Positions 24,007-33,359 of a stretch of DNA of 64,000 nucleotides are shown one piece after another; within the stretch, counting starts at the first letter, position 1, and every line of letters begins with the position of its first letter. The position numbers were made by a program, and so were the translations under genes. The notes under the pieces were generated by a model, which saw only the letters and a program-made list of their open reading frames with translations, was not told the origin of the DNA and did not search any database. The stretch comes from CBDUXP01 sp965371225 [NCBI: uncultured bacterium] (lineage in GTDB: Bacteria; Abyssobacteria; SURF-5; CBDUXP01): the NCBI GenBank assembly GCA_965371225.1, contig CBDUXP010000006.1, positions 1 through 64,000 on the forward strand, in the 5' to 3' direction.

Positions 24007-25065
24007 CTAGGGCGTGATCGCGATCTTGATGCACCCGTCCTTGCGGTTGCGGAACATGTCGTAGCCGTCGACGATGTCGTCGAGCTTCATGTCGTGGGTC
24101 CACAGGGGCGTGAGGTCCATCTTCCCGAATTCGAGCAGCCGCATGAGCTGCTGGAGACGCATGGACCCGGACGGGCAGAACGTGGTCACGAAATTGCGGT
24201 GCAGGAACTGGGGCGTGATGGGAATGGCCACCTGCTCCAGGCCGCCGTAGACGCCGAGGCTGGCGATGGTGCCGCCCATGCGCGTCACCTGGAAGCAATT
24301 CCCCAGCGTCACTTCTTTGCCCAGCGCTTCTACGGCGATATCCACGCCGAAGCCGCCAGTCATCTCCATGATGGGCCCCACCACGTCCTCTGCCGGGTCC
24401 AACACCACGTCCGCGCCCATGCGCTTGGACATGGCCTGCCGCTCGGGCACGCCTTCCACGGTGATGATCCGGCCGGCGCCGCGCACTTTGGCCGAGGCGG
24501 TGGCGCACAACCCCAGCGGCCCCTGCGCGAAGATCGCGATGTTATCCCCGGGCGCGAGGCCCGACCGCTCGATCGTTCCCATGGCGGTGCTCATGATGTC
24601 CGTCGCGAAGAGCACCTGTTTGTCAGTCAACCCGTCGGGAATTTTCGACAGATTCACGTTCGCGTGGGGCACCACCATGTATTCGGCTTGCGCCCCGTCC
24701 GCGAAGAGGCCGTACAGGAACCCGCCGCCGTGGCCGAGCTGCATGCCGACGCACGTGCTCAGGTCGCCCCGCTGGCAGTTGGGGCAGCGGCCGCACGGGG
24801 TGACGCACGACGTGAGCACGCGGTCGCCCTTGCTGTAGCCATCGACCCCGTCCCCCACCGCTTCGATCACGCCGACAATCTCGTGCCCGTTGACCACCTC
24901 GCCCGTACCGGTGAGCGCCGGCATGTCCATAATGTGGATGTCCGACCCGCAGATGGTGGTCAAGGTCATCTTGATCAGTGCCTGCCCCGGGCCGGGCGTG
25001 GGCACGTCAACTTCCTTGAACGTGAATTCTCCGATATCCGTGCGCACGCACGCTTTCATTGACAT
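24007..25065 (-). CDS. Zinc-dependent alcohol dehydrogenase (MDR family)
   Basis: 352 residues. The catalytic zinc ligands are Cys39 (ICGSDIH) and His61/Glu62 (NGHEIVG). The structural-zinc loop has four Cys in CVTPCGRCPNCQRGDLSTC. The NAD(P) fold contains AIFAQGPLGLCA, a variant of GxGPxG. It oxidises an alcohol or reduces an aldehyde/ketone; the threonine/sorbitol-like subgroup is possible but unproven. The ATG at 25065 is preceded by a strong GAGGAGGTAG ribosome site. The open frame upstream is rejected because it is GC-rich antisense sequence. Divergent from the GPH transporter, with which it may share a substrate. Confidence 0.92.
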   Translation of the reverse strand: MSMKACVRTDIGEFTFKEVDVPTPGPGQALIKMTLTTICGSDIHIMDMPALTGTGEVVNGHEIVGVIEAVGDGVDGYSKGDRVLTSCVTPCGRCPNCQRGDLSTCVGMQLGHGGGFLYGLFADGAQAEYMVVPHANVNLSKIPDGLTDKQVLFATDIMSTAMGTIERSGLAPGDNIAIFAQGPLGLCATASAKVRGAGRIITVEGVPERQAMSKRMGADVVLDPAEDVVGPIMEMTGGFGVDIAVEALGKEVTLGNCFQVTRMGGTIASLGVYGGLEQVAIPITPQFLHRNFVTTFCPSGSMRLQQLMRLLEFGKMDLTPLWTHDMKLDDIVDGYDMFRNRKDGCIKIAITP

Positions 25066-25322
25066 GACCGCTACCTCCTCCCGGGAGCTGCCGCCCCGCC
25101 CCACGGCGCCGCGCCGCCCCCGACGCGGGGCGCATACTACCACCTTCCCGCCCCGGCCCGGCAGGAGATTCGGCCTGCGGCGGGAATCCCGGGTCTGTGC
25201 TGAATACGCACATCCTGCCCACGGTGCCGGGCCGACCGGATATGCTGTCGGACGCATGGGGTGAATGGGGGGACATGGGAGGCGCGCGCGGGCCCGCGCC
25301 GCGCCACCAAGGGGGCCACAAC

Positions 25323-26816
25323 ATGGCCAATGCAGCCCCGGGAATAGACGGGGGCGGGACCACCGCGGTCGCTGACGCACGTTCCAGAGTCCCGCTTGGT
25401 ACCAAGTTGGCGTACTCGTCCGGGCGCGTCGCGGAAGCGGTCAAGATTCGCGCGTTCGAGACGTTCCTGTTTTTCTATTACGTGCAGGTGCTCGAACTGG
25501 CGGGCAGTCTGTCCGGCCTCGCGGTGGGGATCGCCCTCATCTTCGACGCGGTGACCGATCCGGTGCTCGGATCCCTTTCGGACAACTGGCATTCGCGCTG
25601 GGGCCGGCGGCATCCGTTCATGCTCGCGTCGGTCGTGCCCCTGCCCATCGTGTTCTGCCTGCTCTTCATGCCGCCGGCAGGCTTCGGGCAGCTGGGTCTG
25701 TTCCTGTGGCTGACCACTTTCGCCGTGCTGACCCGGGGGGCGGTCACGCTCTTCCACGTGCCGCACCTGTCGCTGGGGGCCGAGCTGTCCCAGGACTACC
25801 TGGAACGCACCCAGATCGTGGCCCTGCGATCCTTCGGCGCCATCGTGGGGTCGTCGGGTACGGCGATGCTGGGCTTCTTCTATTACTTCCGCGCCACGGA
25901 GGAATTCAAGAACGGGCAGATGAACGCGACGGCGTACCCGCCCTTCGCGGTGGCCTGTGCGGTGGTCATGGTGGTGACCATCCTCTACTGCGTCTGGGGG
26001 ACGCGCAAGTCCATTCCCCACCTGCCCCGGCCCCCGCGGGAGGTCGAACGCTTCGGGCCCACGCGGGTGCTCAAGGAGACCTGGCTGGCGCTGCAGAACG
26101 CGTCGTTTCGGAACGTATTCATCGCCCTCATCTTGATGGCCGTCACCACGGGCGCGCACTCGACCCTCCTGCTACACATTGGCACGTTCTTCTGGGCGCT
26201 CACCCCGACCCAGATCGCGTATTACATCTTCGCCCTCACGGGTGGCGCGATTGGCGGCGTCGTCCTGGCGGGCCGGCTGCATCGGCGGTTGGACAAGAAG
26301 GCCAGTTGGCTCGCATGTGTCACCGTATCCGTCGCCTTCAGCACCGGGACGATCGCACTGCGGCTGGTGGGCTGGTTCCCGGAAAACGGCGACCCCCTAA
26401 TGTTGCCCATTCTGCTCGTCTGCTCGGGCATCGGGGTGATGGGCGCCCTGGCCTCCGGCATCACCGTGGGCTCCATGATGGCCGATATTGCGGATGCGCA
26501 CGATCTGGAGACGGGCAAGCGCCAGGAGGGCATCTTCTTCGGCGCCCTGTCCCTGTCGGGCAAAGCGGCATCGGCCCTGGGCCACCTGGTGGCCGGGGTG
26601 GCGCTCCAGCTCATCCGCTGGCCCCAGGGTGCTGAGGTAAAACCTGAAGACGTCGATCCGACGACCATGTGGTGGCTAGGGTTTGTGTACGGTCCGTTTC
26701 TCTGGATTTTCGCGATCGCGTCCGTGTATATCTTCAACCGGTACAGCCTGACCCGCGCCGGCCATGCGCAGATCCGGGCGGCCATCGACGCCCGGGACGC
26801 CGCCGAAGAACCCTAA
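25323..26816 (+). CDS. MFS/GPH-family sugar:cation symporter
   Basis: 497 residues with about twelve hydrophobic segments. DAVTDPVLGSLSDNW followed by RWGRRHPFML is the hallmark cytoplasmic loop of the GPH (MelB-like) family, whose members import glycosides, pentosides or hexuronides with Na+ or H+. The start at ATG 25323 (MANAAPG) is chosen over the in-frame upstream codons because the 42 extra residues are Gly/Pro-rich and lack a ribosome site; AAGGGGG precedes 25323. The divergent alcohol dehydrogenase may act on the imported solute. An inner-membrane location is clear. Confidence 0.88.
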   Translation: MANAAPGIDGGGTTAVADARSRVPLGTKLAYSSGRVAEAVKIRAFETFLFFYYVQVLELAGSLSGLAVGIALIFDAVTDPVLGSLSDNWHSRWGRRHPFMLASVVPLPIVFCLLFMPPAGFGQLGLFLWLTTFAVLTRGAVTLFHVPHLSLGAELSQDYLERTQIVALRSFGAIVGSSGTAMLGFFYYFRATEEFKNGQMNATAYPPFAVACAVVMVVTILYCVWGTRKSIPHLPRPPREVERFGPTRVLKETWLALQNASFRNVFIALILMAVTTGAHSTLLLHIGTFFWALTPTQIAYYIFALTGGAIGGVVLAGRLHRRLDKKASWLACVTVSVAFSTGTIALRLVGWFPENGDPLMLPILLVCSGIGVMGALASGITVGSMMADIADAHDLETGKRQEGIFFGALSLSGKAASALGHLVAGVALQLIRWPQGAEVKPEDVDPTTMWWLGFVYGPFLWIFAIASVYIFNRYSLTRAGHAQIRAAIDARDAAEEP

Positions 26817-27009
26817 AGCCGCTGGGGGAAGGCCCGCCGCTGGCGCAATTGCGGGGGGCGGCGTTTCATGCGAAAGTCGGTACAATAGACGACCCCGCGG
26901 CCCGCGTGTCACAGGAGACGCCGCGAGCGTGGAGGGTGTGCCACCCGATGCCGGGTTCGGGAGGGACGCCCTCCGGGCACGGCAGCGAGCCGGCAGAAAG
27001 GACGTACGA

Positions 27010-27339
27010 ATGGCCTATGTGGTGATGTCGCAGTGTGTCGATGAGAAGTTTCTGGACTGCGTCTACGTGTGCCCCGTGGACTGCTTCGTGGACATCGGCA
27101 ACATGCTGATCATCGATCCGGAGCTGTGTATCGATTGTGACGCGTGCGTGCCCGCCTGCCCGGTGGAAGCCATCGTGCCCGAAGACGACGTGCCCGAAGA
27201 AGAGCAGAAGTACACGAAGCTGATGTACGACTATTTCGAAGAGAACGACGCTGCGACCGTCGACGCACACCGCATAAATGAAGAAAGTGCCGACGCGCAG
27301 CTGGCCGAACGCAAAGCTGCTGAGGGGAGCGCCAGTTAG
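27010..27339 (+). CDS. 7Fe-type ferredoxin
   Basis: 109 residues. Eight conserved Cys are at 9, 17, 21, 25, 40, 43, 46 and 50, offset by one from Azotobacter ferredoxin I, so one [3Fe-4S] (Cys9, 17, 50) and one [4Fe-4S] cluster (21, 40, 43, 46) are expected, with Cys25 free. The acidic C-terminal tail (about 58-100) is longer than the core. It is a low-potential electron carrier; no cognate oxidoreductase is adjacent. Start ATG 27010 follows AAAGGACG. A TACAAT at 26881 could be its -10 box, but no -35 is evident. A terminator hairpin lies 36 bases after the stop. Confidence 0.9.
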   Translation: MAYVVMSQCVDEKFLDCVYVCPVDCFVDIGNMLIIDPELCIDCDACVPACPVEAIVPEDDVPEEEQKYTKLMYDYFEENDAATVDAHRINEESADAQLAERKAAEGSAS

Positions 27340-27375
27340 GTCGGTCCCACCGGCGGCGATCCCAGCAGTCTCCCG

Positions 27376-27398
27376 GGGCGGGTGTACACCCGCCCTTT
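27376..27398 (+). terminator. Intrinsic terminator after the ferredoxin gene
   Basis: A perfect 20-base palindrome, GGGCGGGTGT/ACACCCGCCC (27376-27395), is followed by TTTCT. The stem is at least 8 GC-rich pairs with a GTAC loop. The T-run is short, so efficiency is uncertain. Confidence 0.6.
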
Positions 27399-27474
27399 CT
27401 GCGTCAGGATGGCACGAGCCGCGCCGCTGAATGCGCCCTCCCCCGCCGCCGACCGGCCGAGCCCCTGAATCACA

Positions 27475-27480
27475 TATAAT
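27475..27480 (+). promoter_or_regulatory. Consensus -10 box before the amidohydrolase gene
   Basis: TATAAT, a perfect -10, lies 35 bases before the ATG at 27516. No recognisable -35 is present at 16-18 bases upstream (local sequence ACCGGC), so an activator or an extended contact would be needed. Confidence 0.4.
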
Positions 27481-27515
27481 CCGCCCTGACGGCCGGCAGG
27501 CGTGAGGGGGCATCC

Positions 27516-28649
27516 ATGAAGAACGGCTTCAAGGTTCTGGATTGCGACATTCATCTCATGGAACCGTTGGGGTTCTGGGGGGAGTACCTCGATCCCGCGT
27601 TCCGCGACCGGGCGCCAACGCGGCCGACGAAGAGCGTGGGGCTCTGGGAGGTGGAGGGCAAGGTCATCCCGCCGCACATGGACCACCCGGCGCGCCAGCG
27701 GGCGTGGCGCATCCGGCTTGAGCGGGCCGCCCGGGAAGGCCCTCTGGCTCGCCGCTCCGCCGAGGACCTCCAGGCCGGCACCCAGCCACAGGCCATGCTG
27801 GAGGCCATGGAGGTCGAAGGGGTGGACATGGCCGTGGTGTTCCGCACCTGGGCGGGGCACGTGGTCACCATCGACGGCATGGAGCCGGCGTTTTCCGCCG
27901 CCCTCGCCCGCGCGTACAACCGCTGGCTAGGCGACTTCTGTCACGCGGAGCCCGCGAAATTGAAGGTGGCCGCCCTCATGCCCCTGCACGACGTGGACCT
28001 GGCCATCGCGGAGGCACGCTACGCGGTGGAGGAACTGGGGGCGGTCACGCTCGTGCTGCCGTCCCAGATGATCAACGGGCGGCCCCTGTACGACCGTGCG
28101 TACGACCCGTTCTGGGCCACCGCGCAGGACCTGGACGTGGCGATTTCGTTCCACGGCATCCACAGCGGCTACAACGAACACCTGAGCAAGCGGTACATGG
28201 AGAACCTGGTGCTCGCCCACGCCGCGGGGCAGGCGGTGGAACTCATGCTCGCGCTTGGCGCGGTGCTGACCGGCGGGGTGTTGGCGCGCTTCCCGAAGCT
28301 GCGCATGGCCTTTCTGGAAGGCAATTGCGGCTGGCTGCCCTGGTGGCTGTGGGCGCTCGACGAGCGGTGGGAGATGTGGGGCGACCGCGAGCTGTTCCAA
28401 CAGGACGCGCTCCCGTCCGAACTCTTCTTGCGCCAGTGCTACGTGTCCGTCGAACCCGGCGAAGATGTGGGCCGCCACACGATCGCGGAACTCGGGGACG
28501 ACAACTTCGTCATCTCCACGGACTGGCCGCACGACGATTCGGCGTACCCCCACGCCATCGACTCGTTCCTCGAACTGCCGGGGTTCACGGACGCGAGCAA
28601 GCGCAAGATTCTCTGGGACAACTGCGCCCGGCTGTACAACCTCGCGTAA
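27516..28649 (+). CDS. Amidohydrolase-family (metal-dependent hydrolase/decarboxylase) protein
   Basis: 377 residues, amidohydrolase-2 TIM barrel. DCDIHLMEP gives the Asp11-x-His13 metal motif with Glu16; further landmarks are SFHGIHSGYNEH with the middle His ligands, AFLEGNCGW, and STDWPHDDSAYP with the terminal metal Asp. This arrangement matches the aminocarboxymuconate-semialdehyde decarboxylase/2,3-dihydroxybenzoate decarboxylase branch, common in catabolism of aromatic compounds, but the substrate is unknown. A GAGGGGG ribosome site and a TATAAT box precede it. It converges with the PDZ protein gene. Confidence 0.88.
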   Translation: MKNGFKVLDCDIHLMEPLGFWGEYLDPAFRDRAPTRPTKSVGLWEVEGKVIPPHMDHPARQRAWRIRLERAAREGPLARRSAEDLQAGTQPQAMLEAMEVEGVDMAVVFRTWAGHVVTIDGMEPAFSAALARAYNRWLGDFCHAEPAKLKVAALMPLHDVDLAIAEARYAVEELGAVTLVLPSQMINGRPLYDRAYDPFWATAQDLDVAISFHGIHSGYNEHLSKRYMENLVLAHAAGQAVELMLALGAVLTGGVLARFPKLRMAFLEGNCGWLPWWLWALDERWEMWGDRELFQQDALPSELFLRQCYVSVEPGEDVGRHTIAELGDDNFVISTDWPHDDSAYPHAIDSFLELPGFTDASKRKILWDNCARLYNLA

Positions 28650-28682
28650 AGGCGCCGCGCGCAGGAGCGACGCCGGCGGAAG

Positions 28683-29951
28683 TCACCCTTCGGCGAGCAG
28701 CTGTTCGTGGCTCCAGACGATCTCGTATTCGATCAACTGGCCGTCGCGCAGCAGCGTGACCGTGAAGGGCTTGTCCCACAGGGCCATCCACGTGAACCGG
28801 CCCAGCAGCCACCCGATGTCCGCCTGCGTCTCGGGCCGCCACTCTTCCCCGTCCACGGCCAGGATCACGTCGCCCACCTGGGTGGGGGAAAACGGATCCA
28901 TGCGCGGGTCGCTCGCGGCCAGATAGCCGAAATGCTCGTCGGCATCTTCCACAATGCCGAAGCTCATGTAGGGCATGTCGTTCAGGCTGAAGACCTCGCG
29001 CGCGGCGGTGGAATCAATGACGAACACCACGCGCTCCGCAATATCGGGGTCCGCCAGATTCTCCGGCTGTGGCGGCACCGTGCCGTCTCGGAGGTAGGCC
29101 TCCAGCGCGGCCACGTCGGGCACCTCCAACATGGCGGCAGGCGATACCCGCCGGTCGGCCACATGAATCACCCCGTCCCCCACGTCCACCGAGCGCTGGT
29201 ACACCGCGTCCGCGGTCTGGCCGGTCCAGTGGTCCAACTGGATTTCCAGCACGAGCGCGCCTTCAAAGAACCACTGCAACCGCTGCGGCGCCGCCCCGTT
29301 GATCGACGGGATGCGGTCGAAACCGGACGCGCGCACCACCCACCCGTGGTTCCATTCGCGCATCTCGGCCACGGCCCAATCGTAATTCCGCAAGAGCCAC
29401 GCTTCGTTGCCGTACTTCGTCCGCACGTACGCGGCGGGTTCCCCGGCATAGTCGACCGCGCGAACTTGGATCTCCTCGTCACTCTCGAGCCAGCGGTCCA
29501 CCACCAGGTCGTACACCAGCGGATGCCCGGCCAGCCGCTCGATGATCGTGAGCGCGCCCGGCTCGAGCGCCACTTCGGTCAAGCCGGCGCCGGCGTCCGC
29601 GCGGACCCAGATGCGCTCGGTCACGCTCTGGCGCACCTCATGCGTCATCTGCATCACCGGCCACAACTCGGCCGCGTCGAAGAGCGGGTGCGGGGGCAGC
29701 GGCCCGATGGCGTGCACGTCCCCGTTCGGAGCGGTGGCCCAGCGGCCCGTCCGCCACTGCGTCTCCGGCGTGCGCACCTGATACGCCACCGACGCCGTGG
29801 CGATGGCATCCTCGCGCGGAATCCGCGCCGCCACGATCTCGTTCATCAGCGCGCGGCTGGTCTCGTCGGCGGCGACGGATGGAATCAACCCGGCGCAAGC
29901 GAGCAGGGCGCCGAGGACTGTAAAACGGGGGTGGAAGCGCGCACGGTCCAT
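28683..29951 (-). CDS. Secreted PDZ-like domain protein of unknown function
   Basis: 422 residues. An N-terminal signal peptide is clear (MDRARFHPRF then VLGALLACAGLIPSVAADE, cleavage near AADE), so it should reside in the periplasm or outside. The C-terminal part contains a PDZ-like GVGDVILAVDGEEW-type segment (seen as PTQVGDVILAVDGEEW), as in proteins where a PDZ binds peptides, but there is no Ser-His-Asp protease triad. Start ATG 29951 is preceded by GGAGGGG; the longer in-frame start adds a poor N-terminus. It lies beside the FG-GAP membrane protein in the same orientation, 105 bases downstream. The middle 250 residues match nothing I recognise. Confidence 0.75.
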   Translation of the reverse strand: MDRARFHPRFTVLGALLACAGLIPSVAADETSRALMNEIVAARIPREDAIATASVAYQVRTPETQWRTGRWATAPNGDVHAIGPLPPHPLFDAAELWPVMQMTHEVRQSVTERIWVRADAGAGLTEVALEPGALTIIERLAGHPLVYDLVVDRWLESDEEIQVRAVDYAGEPAAYVRTKYGNEAWLLRNYDWAVAEMREWNHGWVVRASGFDRIPSINGAAPQRLQWFFEGALVLEIQLDHWTGQTADAVYQRSVDVGDGVIHVADRRVSPAAMLEVPDVAALEAYLRDGTVPPQPENLADPDIAERVVFVIDSTAAREVFSLNDMPYMSFGIVEDADEHFGYLAASDPRMDPFSPTQVGDVILAVDGEEWRPETQADIGWLLGRFTWMALWDKPFTVTLLRDGQLIEYEIVWSHEQLLAEG

Positions 29952-30056
29952 TTTTCGCCCCTCCAGTCTGCCGTCGGCAGGCATCGAACCAAGTCTACCA
30001 TGCACCCTGGGCACCGACGACCGGGACGCCCGGCTCCACTGCCACTACGGCGCTTA

Positions 30057-31652
30057 CTACCCTTCTGCCGGCGGTTTCCGGCCCGCGTAAATCAACAAGT
30101 GATCTGACTCGTTGTCGTACAGCGCCAGGTCGGGGATGTCGTCGTCCGTGAGGAGGGCCATCATGCCCATACTCGGCCACAGCTTGCCGGGAAACCGCGC
30201 GCGGGGCACCAGGGTGCGGCCGTCGTGGACGAAGACGCGCGATCCCACGATCGCGTCCTCCCAGCCGTCGCCGGTCAGGTCGGTCACGATAATCACCGAC
30301 GAGCCGCGGGACTCGGCGATGACCTCCGTGGCCAGCGTCCCGTCGGGCTGATAGGTGAGCAGCAGCACGTCATTGCGGCCCACCACGGTACCGATCAGGT
30401 CGTGGCCCACCGCGTGGGGGCGCTGGAGGGGCCGCAGCCGCCAGATGGCCTCGGAGTAGTGAAAATGCAGAGATTCGCCGATGGGGCGCCCGGTGTCGTC
30501 GAGCGAGACGACCGCGATCGACGTTTCTGCCGGCGGGGCGCGCCAGTTCACCCAGGGCAAGGCCACGATCTCCCGCACGCCGTCGCCGTTGAGGTCCGCG
30601 GTCGTGAGCAGGGACGCCCGTCCCTCATAGGGTTTGTCCCCCCGCGCGAGCGTGCCTGAACCATCGTTGAGGAAGGGCACGATACCCTGGCCGGTACCGA
30701 AGAGCAGGTCGGTCGCGCCGTCGCTGTTAATGTCCATGGCCACGACCCGCGCAGCGCCCTGGTCGAGGAGCGCCAAGCGGTACGCGAATTGCCAGTGGCC
30801 TTGATTCAGGAGGATGGTGCTGCGCGCGCTGCCACCCGGCAGCGCGATGTCGGTGAGCCCGTTCCCGTCCAGGTCGGCAAAGACGATGTCCTGCGGCCAC
30901 GGGTCCGTCGCCGCCATCCCGCGCAGGCGATACGTGCCGTCCGGCGCCAGGCCGTAGAACAGGATCCGCCGCCCGTCGAAATCCAGGCACGCCAGTTCCG
31001 CTTGGCCATCGCCGTCCAGGTCGGCGGCGCGAATCATAAACGGCTTCCCCGGTAGTTTGATGCTCCACGCCACCGGCGGCGCAAAGCGCTGGGCGAGGAA
31101 CGGGCCCAGGTCCGCCGCCTCGCCGGGATCTTCCCGCTGCAACCGCACGGGCGCAGGCAGGGTCGTGTCCAGCACTGGCGGTTCCATCTTGGCCGGGTCC
31201 GGCGAGGTCGCGGGGCGTTGCGCCTGGGTGCGGCGCTGGGCGAGCGCTTGCTGGACGCGCGCGGAGATCCGTTGGCGACGCTCCGCATCCTGCTCGAGCG
31301 GGAGACGGGGCACCTCGTCGGCAGGCGCCGATCGGGCTCCAGGCGGCGGTGACGGGGCAGCGTCTATCGGCTGCGCAGAACCGGCGGGAACGGTCGCGTC
31401 GTGAGTGTGTGGTTCATCGGGCGCGGGGCGGGGAGCCCGCGTAGGGGTCACGGCGCGCGTGGTGCGCTGCGCGGGCGGCGGCGCCTGGATGAACCGATAC
31501 ACGGCGAAGGCTACGGCCGCACAGCCCAGGACGATCAGCGCGGTGCAGCCCAGCAGAATGCGAGGCCACCATCGCCGGCGTTGCGTGCCGGCCTTCCACG
31601 GGAGCGCTTCGTTGGGAACGTCGGGGTCCAAGGGCGCGGAAGGCTCCGACAC
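30057..31652 (-). CDS. Membrane-anchored FG-GAP/VCBS-repeat protein
   Basis: 531 residues. A cytoplasmic N-terminus (about 1-28) precedes one transmembrane helix (ILLGCTALIVLGCAAVAFAV, about 32-51), then a Pro/Ala-rich linker (about 55-150). The periplasmic C-terminal half carries repeated calcium-loop motifs: DLDGDGQAEL, DLDGNGLTDI, DINSDGATDLL, DLNGDGVREI, DLTGDGWEDA and DDIPDLALYD. These are FG-GAP/VCBS blades of a beta-propeller of about six or seven. Adhesion or protein-protein binding at the cell surface is the usual inference. It starts 17 bases downstream of the VOC gene on the same strand. Confidence 0.85.
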   Translation of the reverse strand: MSEPSAPLDPDVPNEALPWKAGTQRRRWWPRILLGCTALIVLGCAAVAFAVYRFIQAPPPAQRTTRAVTPTRAPRPAPDEPHTHDATVPAGSAQPIDAAPSPPPGARSAPADEVPRLPLEQDAERRQRISARVQQALAQRRTQAQRPATSPDPAKMEPPVLDTTLPAPVRLQREDPGEAADLGPFLAQRFAPPVAWSIKLPGKPFMIRAADLDGDGQAELACLDFDGRRILFYGLAPDGTYRLRGMAATDPWPQDIVFADLDGNGLTDIALPGGSARSTILLNQGHWQFAYRLALLDQGAARVVAMDINSDGATDLLFGTGQGIVPFLNDGSGTLARGDKPYEGRASLLTTADLNGDGVREIVALPWVNWRAPPAETSIAVVSLDDTGRPIGESLHFHYSEAIWRLRPLQRPHAVGHDLIGTVVGRNDVLLLTYQPDGTLATEVIAESRGSSVIIVTDLTGDGWEDAIVGSRVFVHDGRTLVPRARFPGKLWPSMGMMALLTDDDIPDLALYDNESDHLLIYAGRKPPAEG

Positions 31653-31669
31653 GGTCGCCCGCTCGCCGG

Positions 31670-32437
31670 TCAGTCCACGAGGCGGAAGCGGGTGCCGCAG
31701 ACCTGGACGAGATCGTCGGCGACGCGGCAGCCGCGCGCGTCCGCCGCCGCAAGCACGCGCGCACGGTCTACCACCGCGAGGTCCAGGCCGCCCAGGCCCT
31801 CGGGCCGCCCGTCAGCGCATTCGACGAAGCGCAGCGTGGCGTTCTGCAGCGGTAACTCAGGCTGGCCCGCCTCGGTGCGCTGGAGCGGAATCTCGGCGAT
31901 GTCGCTCCACCGCTGCGCGAGCGCCGCGGGATCGGGACTCTGCAGTTCGGCGGCCCGGATGGCGCAGATGACGTCGGTTCGCCGCGCGGGCTTCCAGTCG
32001 GGCCCGGCGGGTTCCCACGGACCCTCCGGATCATCCCCGTCGCGCGCCCAATCCATCTCGAAGAAGGAGCCGCCCGTGTCTTTCGGGTGAAGCTGCATAC
32101 AGCAGTAGGCATCCCGGTCGTAGCTGAACGCGACGCGAACGCCCAGGTCAGCAACCCGCTGTTTGCGCGGGGCGTGGTCGTCGCACTGCGTAATGACCAT
32201 GTAGCCGCCGTCGCCGCCGCGCCGCTCCAGGTACCGTCCGGCGGCCGTGTGCTCCTCGACCGGGGCTACGACCTCCAAGAACTGATTGCCGATGGGGAGA
32301 AGCGCATTCTCCAGGCCGAACCGTTTGACCCCGGGATCGCGATGGCAGATCGCGAGGCCGAAGACGTCCTGCAGCACATCAATTGCCGGCGCCAACTCAT
32401 GCGCCACCAGGCAAATCTGGCGAAGCCGCAGCCACAC
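31670..32437 (-). CDS. VOC (glyoxalase/bleomycin-resistance) family protein
   Basis: 255 residues, apparently two vicinal-oxygen-chelate half modules. The first is typical (LRQICLVAHELAPAIDVLQDVFG, then [32 protein letters not shown]); metal-ligand candidates are His13 and the Glu in LEVV. The second module (about 135-255) is more diverged. Members bind a divalent metal and act as dioxygenases, isomerases or resistance proteins; the specific role cannot be assigned. It is divergently oriented to the crotonase at 32476, with only 38 bases between their starts, so the two genes share a promoter region. Confidence 0.8.
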   Translation of the reverse strand: MWLRLRQICLVAHELAPAIDVLQDVFGLAICHRDPGVKRFGLENALLPIGNQFLEVVAPVEEHTAAGRYLERRGGDGGYMVITQCDDHAPRKQRVADLGVRVAFSYDRDAYCCMQLHPKDTGGSFFEMDWARDGDDPEGPWEPAGPDWKPARRTDVICAIRAAELQSPDPAALAQRWSDIAEIPLQRTEAGQPELPLQNATLRFVECADGRPEGLGGLDLAVVDRARVLAAADARGCRVADDLVQVCGTRFRLVD

Positions 32438-32475
32438 GGCCCGTAGTATACTGCCGCCGCCCGGGAGGGAATCCC

Positions 32476-33303
32476 ATGTCCGAGAGCCGCACTATCGAAA
32501 CGGGTACCGAACACCTATTGGCCCGGGTCCAGGATCGCGTCGCGATCCTGACCATGAACCGGCCCGAGCGCCGCAACGCGCTCTCCACGGAGATGCTGGC
32601 GGGCCTTGAAGCCGCCCTGGGGGACGCCGAAGCGGCCGAGGACGTGGGCTGCGTGGTGCTGACGGGCGCGGGGGGCGCCTTCTGCGCCGGGGGCGACGTG
32701 AAGAACATGGCGGAGGGGGGAAACGGGCGCGCCGCTATGAGCCTGGACGCGCGCATCCACCGGCAGCGCCTCAGTCAGCGCAACACTGCGGGCCGCATCT
32801 ATCAGATGCCGAAGCCCGTCATCGCCTCGTTGCCCGGAGCGGCGGCCGGCGCCGGCCTGTCGCTCGCGCTCGCGTGCGACCTGCGCATCGCCGCGGAGAA
32901 CGCCATCCTGCTCACGGCGTTTGCCCGGGTCGGCTTCAGCGGCGACTACGGCGGGACCTACTTTCTGACGCAGCTGGTGGGCTCGGCCAAGGCGCGGGAG
33001 CTGTATTACCTGTCCGAACGCCTGGACGCGGCGGAAGCCGCGCGCGTCGGACTGGTGAATCGCGTCGTCGCCGCGGACGCCCTGGAGCGAGAGACCCTGG
33101 CCCTAGCCTCACAACTTGCTCATGGACCGACAGTTGCATATCGCTATATGAAGGAAAATCTCAATCGGGCGATCGGCGGCGAGGTGGGCGAATGCCTGGA
33201 CATGGAGGCGACCCACCACATCCACACGGGCTTGACTGAGGACCACCGCGAAGCCGCCCGCGCGTTCGTGGAGAAGCGCACTCCCGTCTTCAAGGGGCGC
33301 TAG
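32476..33303 (+). CDS. Enoyl-CoA hydratase/isomerase family protein, PaaG-like
   Basis: 275 residues. The oxyanion-hole motifs are FCAGGDV and GAAAGAGLSLAL. Both glutamates of classical hydratases are missing, but FARVGFSGDYGGTY carries an Asp in the position used by PaaG-type ring isomerases (VPDxGGT). I therefore favour an isomerase or other crotonase over a hydratase. The start ATG 32476 follows GGGAGGGA; a longer in-frame reading enters the divergent VOC gene. It is followed by an ICMT-like gene on the same strand after 56 bases. The pathway is not evident. Confidence 0.86.
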   Translation: MSESRTIETGTEHLLARVQDRVAILTMNRPERRNALSTEMLAGLEAALGDAEAAEDVGCVVLTGAGGAFCAGGDVKNMAEGGNGRAAMSLDARIHRQRLSQRNTAGRIYQMPKPVIASLPGAAAGAGLSLALACDLRIAAENAILLTAFARVGFSGDYGGTYFLTQLVGSAKARELYYLSERLDAAEAARVGLVNRVVAADALERETLALASQLAHGPTVAYRYMKENLNRAIGGEVGECLDMEATHHIHTGLTEDHREAARAFVEKRTPVFKGR

Positions 33304-33359
33304 TCGGATCCGGCGCCCGCCCGATGGAATCTGGACGCCGGGGGCACGGCGGCGCCCCC

